Source: a virus
Virus record (IMG/VR): IMGVR_UViG_3300006802_000606
Span: 1 to 23,185 of that record
DNA: 23,185 bases
Reading direction: 5' to 3' (one strand)
The notes beneath the pieces were generated by a model. That model saw nothing but the letters and a program-made list of their open reading frames with translations, was not told the origin of the DNA and made no database searches. The stretch's first letter is position 1. Every line of letters begins with the position of its first letter. Both the position numbers and the translations under genes were made by a program. This document shows, in pieces, positions 6,151 through 13,301 of the stretch.

Positions 6151-6453
6151 TTATTTAATCACCGAATGCCCGCGACCCACCAAACATGATCTCACACGCT
6201 TGTCATAGTCCATTTCACGCTTGGGTATGATGCCCAGGGTGAAAGTGCTCATGTAAAGATTGCTGGCCTGCTGTATCACGTCGATGGTTCGATTGGTGTG
6301 CTGGTCCGCTAATTCTTTGCAGTGTTGGATGTCGTTGGTGATCTCTCTGGCCTGATCCGAGGAATATGTACCGGATCTACCTGCTGTGTCTATAACCGGG
6401 TTATATGCACAGGCGTTTAGTAGAATCGTTAACGATATTATATATTTTTTCAT
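6151..6453 (-). CDS. Small outer-membrane lipoprotein with C-terminal CLVGRGH motif
   Basis: The first 15 residues (MKKYIISLTILLNAC) are a lipoprotein signal: two lysines, a hydrophobic stretch, and a lipobox ending at Cys15. Cleavage before Cys15 would yield a lipid-anchored protein starting CAYNPVIDT. The mature part has paired cysteines and ends RSCLVGRGHSVIK, close to the C-L-x-G-R-G-Y-x-V ending of a glycine-zipper lipoprotein family found in marine proteobacteria and their phages; the glycine-zipper middle is absent here. It could act in envelope modification or superinfection exclusion, which is inference. A consensus sigma70 promoter ends 6 nt before the ATG, implying early and leaderless expression. 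Confidence 0.8.
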   Translation of the reverse strand: MKKYIISLTILLNACAYNPVIDTAGRSGTYSSDQAREITNDIQHCKELADQHTNRTIDVIQQASNLYMSTFTLGIIPKREMDYDKRVRSCLVGRGHSVIK

Positions 6454-6459
6454 AATTCT

Positions 6460-6487
6460 ATTATACTATTATTTTTTTATTTGTCAA
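6460..6487 (-). promoter_or_regulatory. Consensus sigma70 promoter (TTGACA-16-TATAAT)
   Basis: On the minus strand TTGACA (6487-6482) and TATAAT (6465-6460) are separated by 16 nt of almost pure A/T. Both hexamers match the consensus perfectly and share their flanks (CCAG-, TAG-) with the promoter at 2018-2046. The -10 lies six bases before the lipoprotein ATG, so the start site should be at 6453-6454. Confidence 0.8.
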
Positions 6488-7384
6488 CTGGCCGATGTGG
6501 TAAATATTTTTTCAAAAGGTAACTTTTGGCATATCAGATCAGCGGGGATCAGGTCTATTCTGTTAGTCGCCATACTACCCAGACCACCCCGTTGATCGCT
6601 TTGTATTCTACCCTTTAAACCCAATAAGACCCCGGTTTTTTTAACGAGATGATATATATTTGTTGCAAGGCTTACTACAGGCAAATTTTATTATTTTAGG
6701 CTTATTTTTAGGCTCTTTTAACTCGGGTTGTGATATGACGGTTAACGACCCCGGCTCATTTATCGACTACATCATTGGTAATGTCGATATGCGTTGAGTG
6801 ATGCTACATTTGGTAAAAACTTTTGGTTTTTATTTGTAGGTTTTGGTAAAGCAGTTACTACTTCAAATGTCCAATGAGTCGGGTGCGATTCGTGAAACAA
6901 TCGGCAAGATGGCGGCTATATGGTGTTCTACCACGTAGCCGTCGAATGACTCAAGCGTGAAAACAACCACTCCAAACAGTACCAAAGAAGAAACACGCGA
7001 TGGCGTCAAGCCATCGCAGACGGACTGCTGTCCGTCTAATCACAGCCCAGGATGCCCGGGCAAAATGGATCAAATACCATCGCAATGGCCCAGTGGATCT
7101 ATGGGCACTCACCACTGTTTCGAGTTGATCTATAACGACGGTTGTAATACCAGCGTCGCCCCTCCCGCGAGCTGGGATGTGGCGGTATGCGTTGCACACG
7201 ACGCACGGGCTCTGGGATCAGCTGGAAGTCGCAGTTGTGGTGAGGTGGGCCCGGACAGGTGGGCCTGTAGCCGCGGCCCCACCGTGCGCGATCACAGTGG
7301 AATCGGCCCAGGGCGCTGATGCGCTCGAAGAAATGCTTCATTGGTAATATTTAATGCGGGCCCAGGGCATCCGTAAATAACAGC
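6488..7384. other. Gap of about 900 nt with no intact gene
   Basis: The first part (6488-6960) is AT-rich with short stop-rich frames in all directions. It includes two TTTAGGCT copies near 6697-6715 and a run of T after ACCCCGG near 6640 that might be a weak terminator for plus-strand reading. From 6950 on, base composition becomes coding-like on the plus strand but every frame is interrupted (see 7000-7347). The divergence point between the plus-strand gene at 7385 and the minus-strand lipoprotein lies here, so regulatory sequence is expected. Confidence 0.5.
7000..7347 (+). pseudogene. Interrupted plus-strand reading frame (possible broken gene)
   Basis: One frame reads from an ATG at 7000 through a protein-like stretch (ITAQDARAKWIKYHRNGP, then VDLWALTTVSS) to a TGA at 7126-7128. 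It then stays open to a TAA at 7345-7347, ending VESAQGADALEEMLHW. An internal ATG at 7177 could start a 56-residue product. A neighbouring frame just upstream (6950-7039) also looks coding (NTRWRQAIADGLLSV) and ends in TAA. The pattern fits a gene or small gene pair decayed by a stop and a frameshift, or separate tiny genes; sequence error is also possible. No family recognised. Confidence 0.3.
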
Positions 7385-7897
7385 ATGACCGTGGTTTGGT
7401 TCAATGGCCCCAGCGCCCGTGATTTTTACACGATACCGCCGCAATCCCGGGAGATAGGTTGCAATTTCATCCTGGAGCACAGGCGGGTGCATCACGTGTG
7501 TGCCTATGACGCACAGGTGATCAACCGCACCGATCGTTTCGAGGACGGGGTGCAGTATTGGACGCGACCACAACTGCGCCGCCATCCCTGGCTGGCGCCG
7601 GAGGCCACGCATCAGGCCCAGTGCTCGGGCACCCTGGCGCTGGTGTTGGCGCACTCGCTGGGCTCGGGTCCGGTCTGGTTGGTGGGTTGCGATTGGGGCA
7701 TCACCGATCACAGCCTGTTCGATGACCGTTATGTGTGGAGGCATGGCCCGCCACGCAAGACCAATCGCTACAAGATCCAGCTGTTGCAACGCCTGGCGCG
7801 GGAGATGGAGATCACCATGGTGCACGATCGGGTGCGTGATCTGGCACCGGAACTGAGATGGCAGGATCCGGCGTCTTTCATCCGGGATCGTTCCTAG
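7385..7897 (+). CDS. DUF115/MptE-like Rossmann-fold protein (glycosyltransferase-like)
   Basis: This is the only well-supported plus-strand gene. Near the N-terminus, WFNGPSARDF (5-14) resembles the GNGPSL loop of sialyltransferase-like and DUF115 folds. AYDAQVI (40-46) matches the usual D-containing strand. CSGTLALVLAHSLGSGPVWL (80-99) followed by VGCDWG (100-105) is the typical S/G-helix then strand ending in G-x-D. Related phage proteins have similar length and are annotated as unknown or glycosyltransferase-like. Modification of glycans or nucleotides is an inference. The gene is GC-rich compared with the tail genes, has no clear ribosome site, and shares its stop with the convergent J-like gene. 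Confidence 0.7.
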   Translation: MTVVWFNGPSARDFYTIPPQSREIGCNFILEHRRVHHVCAYDAQVINRTDRFEDGVQYWTRPQLRRHPWLAPEATHQAQCSGTLALVLAHSLGSGPVWLVGCDWGITDHSLFDDRYVWRHGPPRKTNRYKIQLLQRLAREMEITMVHDRVRDLAPELRWQDPASFIRDRS

Positions 7898-10662
7898 TTC
7901 AATTTCAATATGTCCTGGCGGGCCACGAACAATCTGCCCGCATCGCTCATGTCATAGACCTCTGGCACGTGTCTTATGCAGGTGATGGCCACGGTGTTGT
8001 CGTAGTTGATGGTTAGGTCAGTGATCCTGTACACGTCGTCCAGGTTGATCTGTTCCACACGCATCTGTATGAAGTCACCCGGCACCAGATTGAGCCCAAT
8101 GGCATTGACCGTGAAGTTGAGCACGGGCTGGCCTCGGCTCTTCTTCAACAGTATCCTGCTGTATCTGTCGGCGTCCAGGTCATTGAATATGCTGGGCACC
8201 GAGAAGTTGCCCTCCAAGGGCTTGCCGTTGTCCTCATTGAGGTACTGCTGTCGTATGTTGGAGCTGTCCGTGATGGGATCTGGCTGTACCAAGCTGTCGG
8301 GTTGGCTGTTGTGTGCGATGTCGGTGTAGTCCAGCTTGATGCTGTTGTATCGATCATTCAGGGTGGGGGTCTGTAGCGTGATGCCCTCGATGATGTTGCT
8401 CGCGGTGATCACCGCCTCGATGGGCAGTGCGCTGACCGGCAACACGTGTGATCCATCGATGGGATCGCCCGCGTTCTCCAGGAACAGATAGTACTTGCCA
8501 TTGATGTATGGCATGTAGGCCCCGATGCTGGCCAATATTATATTGATGTTTTCCAGATGTGTCTTGGTGGTGTCAATGATGAAATGCCTGTCCAAGCCAT
8601 TGCCCGCTATCTGAATAGCGGCGCCGGGAAAAAGGCTCAGTGTGCCACCGCCACCCTGGGGCACCCCATTGGCGTTGGTGCCGTACATGTATTCGTAATC
8701 GATCGTGGTGGATGGCGCTGGATCTCCCAGGCTCTGCACGGTCGCGTCAAATTTAAAGTAGTTTGGTATCCGATCACAGCATATGGCCGATTTCAACCAG
8801 CTGGTCTTGTCTATCTCATTGAGCGACAGGCCCGGTCCATAGTTGCTGTTCAGAACATAATCCAACAACATCTCCACCGGGTTGTTGTCACATGTGTAAC
8901 CCTGGTATATCAGTCCCTCGCTGTTGTAGCCGCTGGCCAGGGCAATGTTCCAGGATGCTGGATTTTTGTCACCATTGGTCAGAGTGTTGCTGTAGATCTC
9001 AACCGTGGCCATGACGCCATCGGGTATGCTGTTTATTTCAAATAACGAAGGCACTGTGCTGTCACTGCCCACTATGTGTAGATCCACTGTGTTGCTGTCA
9101 CTGGAATAGTCCGCTCCGATGATATCATACACCACATTGGTGTCAGCGTCAATGTTCCTTATCCTCAACTTGCAGGTATAACCACCGGTCACGTAGCTGT
9201 ATATCTGTGATGGATATGTGTCATTGTTGGTCACCCATCTATATGTGCCATGGCCGCCCGATTGTGGTGGTCCCGATGCGCTGGCCTTGTCAATGACATC
9301 GGCATCGCTGAATCCCATAAAGGTCAGTTCACCCGTGGTGATCAACAGCCGGTCATCGATCCCTGGTGTGCCGGTGTTGCCCCCCTCGGGGTTTTTACCA
9401 ATCAATCTATAATGACTGCCGCCCACGTTCTTGAACCAATATTCGGTGGCGTGTATGCCATCCCCGCTCAGTCCCGATGTGAAAGATACACCACCGCTGA
9501 AGCTGGCCGGTTTCAGATACACGTATGGATAGGTCCATCCAAGCGTTTTCAATATGTCATGCACATTGACCGGTTGTGTGACCAGATTGTTATCCACTAT
9601 GCTCTGTCCTTCTTGCCCCACGACGAATAATAATTCCGTGTCGCTGGGCACTATTTCTGTGTGTATCTCCGCGGCCGACACCACTTTTGTGGAACTTGGA
9701 TATGAATCCCAGACCGTGACGCCGGTACCAGACACCACACGTATGTTCCTATGATAGGAATGATATCTCTTCAATATGGGCGTATCGCTGTATGTGGTTT
9801 GGAATCTTTCTTCCCATCCCGGTTCCTGTGCGAATCCACCTATCAGGTTTGGAGTGGATCGCCCCGAGCAAGTGACCACCACTGACGGCACGTTGCTGTA
9901 TGGGTTTCCATACACTCCCTCTCCATTATAAGGATAACTGGGAGAACCGATCGTTTCGTCGGCATTCTGTAATTTAAATCTCAATGCGATGTAATGCATT
10001 CCGCTCAGTTTGTGGTCGGCCGTCCATTCAGGGTGTTGTTGCAACAATGATGACGCTGGTTGATCGCTGGATCCATCAAAGTATTGTACGGTCAATCTGT
10101 TGGCGAAAGTGCCCGTGATTATATTTTGCTCCGTGGGTTGAACCCCACCCCTGCCACTGGCATACAATCCCACATCGGTCGTGATGGTGGTGCTACCATC
10201 GCTATAGTTTGGATTTGATATGGTATCTAATTCTAAATTCACTGGCTTCCCGTCGATCAGCATCCGGGTTATGCAGGATCCGCTGTATGGGTTGCTGTAT
10301 AATGCCCCACTGCTTCCATGGAACCCCTGTGATATGACCGCGGCCATGTAGAGATATTGTTTTGTGTCATCGGCGCTGTTGTCTCCCCAGACCCCCACGA
10401 ACACTGGTATGGTTGCGATCTCTACCTGATTGCCATACACAACCGGGATAGCACGGTTGGATCCATTGAAATCCACCGCGGTGGCGGCTTTGATCTCACT
10501 GTTGCCCACATCGGCATTGATTGATATATCAGGTAAATTAAATGCTCCCAGGAATGGTGATAACACCCCCTTGACGACGTTGGTCCCAAGATCAATGATG
10601 GGATCCACGACCGCTTTTACTACCTTCGTCGCTGATTTAAAAAGTTTGCTTATAAATCCCAT
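7894..10662 (-). CDS. Tail tip / central fibre protein (lambda J-like)
   Basis: This 922-residue protein is the last and largest of the tail block. Residues 1-40 are amphipathic (FISKLFKSATKVVKAVVDPI, then FLGAFNLPD), as in many tail-tip proteins. Next comes a conserved part around NRAIPVVYGNQVEIATIPVF and VSQGFHG-like MAAVISQGFHG. The C-terminal third (NGKYYLFLENAG, EGITLQTPTLNDRYNSIKLD, SRGQPVLNFTVNAIG, LVPGDFIQMR) matches the phage tail-tip attachment domain. The role is hub assembly and host-surface contact. The ATG overlaps the stop of the upstream hub gene by one base. The 3' end collides with the plus-strand gene at CTAG (7894-7897), with no terminator between them. Confidence 0.85.
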   Translation of the reverse strand: MGFISKLFKSATKVVKAVVDPIIDLGTNVVKGVLSPFLGAFNLPDISINADVGNSEIKAATAVDFNGSNRAIPVVYGNQVEIATIPVFVGVWGDNSADDTKQYLYMAAVISQGFHGSSGALYSNPYSGSCITRMLIDGKPVNLELDTISNPNYSDGSTTITTDVGLYASGRGGVQPTEQNIITGTFANRLTVQYFDGSSDQPASSLLQQHPEWTADHKLSGMHYIALRFKLQNADETIGSPSYPYNGEGVYGNPYSNVPSVVVTCSGRSTPNLIGGFAQEPGWEERFQTTYSDTPILKRYHSYHRNIRVVSGTGVTVWDSYPSSTKVVSAAEIHTEIVPSDTELLFVVGQEGQSIVDNNLVTQPVNVHDILKTLGWTYPYVYLKPASFSGGVSFTSGLSGDGIHATEYWFKNVGGSHYRLIGKNPEGGNTGTPGIDDRLLITTGELTFMGFSDADVIDKASASGPPQSGGHGTYRWVTNNDTYPSQIYSYVTGGYTCKLRIRNIDADTNVVYDIIGADYSSDSNTVDLHIVGSDSTVPSLFEINSIPDGVMATVEIYSNTLTNGDKNPASWNIALASGYNSEGLIYQGYTCDNNPVEMLLDYVLNSNYGPGLSLNEIDKTSWLKSAICCDRIPNYFKFDATVQSLGDPAPSTTIDYEYMYGTNANGVPQGGGGTLSLFPGAAIQIAGNGLDRHFIIDTTKTHLENINIILASIGAYMPYINGKYYLFLENAGDPIDGSHVLPVSALPIEAVITASNIIEGITLQTPTLNDRYNSIKLDYTDIAHNSQPDSLVQPDPITDSSNIRQQYLNEDNGKPLEGNFSVPSIFNDLDADRYSRILLKKSRGQPVLNFTVNAIGLNLVPGDFIQMRVEQINLDDVYRITDLTINYDNTVAITCIRHVPEVYDMSDAGRLFVARQDILKLN

Positions 10663-11246
10663 TATTCACTCCAGATTATATTTCTTACGTTGTTTTGGCT
10701 GTATTCAAATCCCAGATCCGTTGGATATAATCTGCCCTGGCTCTTGGTGTTGGTGTATCCATATACTACGGTCTTATCAAAGTTGGCAAATGGACCACCG
10801 CAGACCACATTCAACAGGCTGTCATTGTTGGTGATCTTGAGTGTGAAACCATCCACTATGCCTTTGAATATAATAAAATTAGTTATACTATTGTCATCGC
10901 CCACCAACGCTTTGCGAATGATCACTGACGCACCGGCATAGTTGCTGTTGGCGAACAGGGTGCCCGGCGTCTCCGCGGCAGAATCGAGATACACGCTGTC
11001 AAATATTAGATTGACTGTGGTATTATCTAGGTTGCTGGTCAACACGATGTCACTGTGATACAGATATCCCTTCCCGGTCAAGAATGTTTCTGTGGTACTG
11101 CCATCCTCTGTGGTGATGGTGACATCTGCTTCATAGTTTGTGAGCAGGAGCGTTTTTGTTGGCAATATTATTTTTACCATATCTATAAATCTCAATGATC
11201 GAGCATTTAGTTGATCGTATGTTAATGTGGTATCCCTGTGCGTCAT
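10662..11246 (-). CDS. Tail hub protein, DUF2163-like
   Basis: The 194-residue product sits directly before the J-like protein, where distal tail or baseplate-hub proteins are encoded. Its ending, DSLLNVVCGGPFANFDKTVV then KSQGRLYPTDLGFEYSQNNV, follows the pattern of DUF2163/BR0599-type tail proteins (a cysteine-containing strand, then S-Q-x-R-x-x-P-x-D-x-G-F). The first part is a beta-rich domain with VDGFTLKITNN. It probably connects tail tube and tip. Starts by TAATG overlap with the preceding gene and ends by the same arrangement on the next, so the three are translationally coupled. Confidence 0.7.
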   Translation of the reverse strand: MTHRDTTLTYDQLNARSLRFIDMVKIILPTKTLLLTNYEADVTITTEDGSTTETFLTGKGYLYHSDIVLTSNLDNTTVNLIFDSVYLDSAAETPGTLFANSNYAGASVIIRKALVGDDNSITNFIIFKGIVDGFTLKITNNDSLLNVVCGGPFANFDKTVVYGYTNTKSQGRLYPTDLGFEYSQNNVRNIIWSE

Positions 11247-11905
11247 TAGTATTCCTCTATCATATCTATCTGAAATGAAAAGTATCCATCCACGTCAGTT
11301 GGTATGCTTTGTACATCATTGATCAGGCTCACCCTGAATGACGGTTTATAAAATGTTATGTTGGTGTTGGCCGGTATGTTCACAACGGCGGCCGGGTAAA
11401 TTTTAGCATCCTCAAACGTGATCGTGCCAAATCCATCATCGAGGCAGGTGATGTGTATGCCATTGACCAATTTATAAATTTTACTATGATTTGCAAATTT
11501 TATGAAGTCACCGTTGCCAATCCTCCATGCTCCGGTTTGGTCTGGTGAATTCTGATCGCTATTAAGATTTGCGGTGTATGGTCCCACCGTCCCGGCTGTT
11601 ATTGATTCCCATCCGCTGTAGGCAGATATCGCCGATCCCACCACACCGGTGGTGATGCTTTGGCTGTCTATCAGTGGATATTGGAAAGTAAAGATGCCCG
11701 CGGCCCCATTTTGTTTTAATAAAAATGTATAGTATGGAGAAAACTCGGCTCGCGTCATTGGTTTTGTTGTGGTTGTAATTCTCCATCTTTGTTTTATAAA
11801 ATTTCTGAATAGCTTGTTATTGCTGTCAATGTTGCTCAACTGATTGCGTTGATCAGTGATTTTTATAGACGTGAATATGTTGGTGTTTCCAAAATCTCCG
11901 GCCAT
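11246..11905 (-). CDS. Minor tail protein, paralogue of the next upstream gene
   Basis: The 219-residue protein contains NGDFIKFANHSKIYKLVNG, closely matching NGDFIKFSNHTKVYMLTAD in the upstream neighbour (11905-12495). A following IYPAAV strand corresponds to FYPPLI there. The N-terminal region (MTRAEFSPYYTFLLKQNGAA) resembles minor tail proteins of siphoviruses that lie between tape measure and hub. It is beta-rich with no transmembrane segment. Gene duplication is the simplest explanation for the pair, and they may form different rings of the distal tail. TAATG junctions on both sides. Confidence 0.7.
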   Translation of the reverse strand: MAGDFGNTNIFTSIKITDQRNQLSNIDSNNKLFRNFIKQRWRITTTTKPMTRAEFSPYYTFLLKQNGAAGIFTFQYPLIDSQSITTGVVGSAISAYSGWESITAGTVGPYTANLNSDQNSPDQTGAWRIGNGDFIKFANHSKIYKLVNGIHITCLDDGFGTITFEDAKIYPAAVVNIPANTNITFYKPSFRVSLINDVQSIPTDVDGYFSFQIDMIEEY

Positions 11906-12495
11906 TATATAATCTCTCTAAAATTCTGTGACCAACTGACATATCCAACCGTGTCCACATTGTATTCAAATCTTTCCGATGTGGGTGTCGCTTTGATTGG
12001 CACATTGTTGTAAGTCATGGTTGCTCCTGATACATTTTTAATCAATGGTGGATAAAAATAAACTTGGTCAATGGTACTGCCATCGAGATTGACGTCCGCG
12101 GTCAACATATAGACTTTTGTATGATTGCTAAATTTAATAAAATCTCCGTTTTTGAGAGTGCCCGTGCCTCCACTGACTCCTATCTGGGTAGATCCAATTG
12201 CGGGTGTGTTCCCGTCCGCGGTCGATGCGCTGACCGTGATGGTTCCGGTCGCACTGCCCTGTGTGCTTTTTATGGGCGATGGCAGGATAAAAGAATACAC
12301 ATCGCTGTTATCGCTGGATAATGGCATATTAGTGCCCAATTCAGCACGGCTATAAGGTGCCGATGTTATCGTGAAAGACCAATAGTTGTTTCCGTAATCT
12401 GACACGAACGTATCACCGGTCAGTGTGGTGTTGGTCACATTCTGCTTTTTCTCATTGGCAAATTCAACAAATTTAAGTTTAGATGTTATGGCCAT
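11905..12495 (-). CDS. Minor tail protein, paralogue of the next downstream gene
   Basis: The 196-residue protein shares with the downstream gene the order: S/T-rich strand, PYSRAELGTN (compare MTRAEFSPYY), a Gly/Ser/Thr insertion, NGDFIKFSNHTKVYMLTAD, and a final strand block. The C-terminus YNVDTVGYVSWSQNF is aromatic and tail-like. It lies immediately after the tape measure C-terminal part, the usual place of distal tail or minor tail proteins. The ATG overlaps the stop of that part by one base. Confidence 0.7.
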   Translation of the reverse strand: MAITSKLKFVEFANEKKQNVTNTTLTGDTFVSDYGNNYWSFTITSAPYSRAELGTNMPLSSDNSDVYSFILPSPIKSTQGSATGTITVSASTADGNTPAIGSTQIGVSGGTGTLKNGDFIKFSNHTKVYMLTADVNLDGSTIDQVYFYPPLIKNVSGATMTYNNVPIKATPTSERFEYNVDTVGYVSWSQNFREII

Positions 12496-13232
12496 TACGC
12501 CAATCTCCTGCCCTGTTGTCTGAACGCCTGTTGTATGGTTCCCACGATCAATGATTTACGTGATAGCAATAGTTCATCAAATCCCGCGGAATCAACGGTG
12601 CTGATATTGAAATTGATGTTGGTTGTGCCCATTTCTGAACCCAACCTGTTGTTTGGTATGATGGTGCCGGCTGAGTTCGGTACAAATAATTCGGCGCCTC
12701 GCTCTCCAACTATATACGCACCGGAGGCCACCCCACCTCCACCTGCTCTGAATCCTTTGAATCCAATCTTGCCTCCATTAGCAAATGAACCTTCTGTGGC
12801 GGTTATGTCACCGCCTCCGAATCCAATCTTGCCTCCACCAGCAAATCCCAATAGCATCAATATGGTTCTCAGACCAATTTGTTTTTGCAATGATGAGTTG
12901 GTCCTGTCGATGGCATTTTTCTCCGCCTGCCAACTTGAGATTGTTTTGTTTATCCATTCAACCATCAAAGCGAACAGCGGCTGAACTACGTATAGTTTGA
13001 TCAGCGCGGTGAATATTTCATTAACGATCACACGAGCCAGATCTTGCATCGCTTGTTTTGCGGTTTTTGCTTTTGTGATAATGCTTAACAATGCATTGGT
13101 AGCGGCATTTGAGATAGCATTATAAACTTCCACCGTGGCCTGTGCCGCCAGTGTGGCTGGTTTATTTGCTTCGGTGATTTTTTTCCATCCATCGCCTATC
13201 CCACCCAGTATTTGTTCCTGGTGTGAAAGCAC
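12495..13232 (-). CDS. Tape measure protein, C-terminal part (separated by in-frame TAA)
   Basis: This frame is the same as that of the tape measure N-terminal part and is open without interruption back to the TAA at 13302-13304; the GTG at 13232 is merely the first standard start and has no ribosome site. Immediately after the TAA the sequence continues EAEKTKKIIEEYDFAVDYSL, so about 23 residues belong between the two pieces. The product has helical and hydrophobic parts (LYVVQPLFALMVEWI), then a Gly-rich section with two GGKIGF repeats, then AYIVGERGAELFVP and NINFNISTVD. The GERGAELFVP-type motif is typical of tape measure C-termini. Confidence 0.75.
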   Translation of the reverse strand: MLSHQEQILGGIGDGWKKITEANKPATLAAQATVEVYNAISNAATNALLSIITKAKTAKQAMQDLARVIVNEIFTALIKLYVVQPLFALMVEWINKTISSWQAEKNAIDRTNSSLQKQIGLRTILMLLGFAGGGKIGFGGGDITATEGSFANGGKIGFKGFRAGGGGVASGAYIVGERGAELFVPNSAGTIIPNNRLGSEMGTTNINFNISTVDSAGFDELLLSRKSLIVGTIQQAFRQQGRRLA

Positions 13233-13301
13233 ATCGTTTTGTAAAGAATAATCGACCGCGAAATCATATTCCTCAATTATTTTCTTTGTCTTTTCTGCTT
13301 C

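Noticed and set aside
6484-6684. 66-aa minus frame with TTG start
   Set aside because: No ribosome site, overlaps the sigma70 promoter of the lipoprotein gene, and no recognisable features; the 28-aa internal ATG form is too short to support.
6957-7319. 120-aa plus frame with GTG start, and the minus frame 6951-7199
   Set aside because: Cys/Pro/Ser-rich and unlike folded protein; the neighbouring plus frames give more convincing segments.
7292-7825. 177-aa minus frame opposite the plus-strand gene
   Set aside because: It is the shadow of the 7385-7897 gene; composition (H, P, R, Q, A) is typical of antisense translation and has no motifs.
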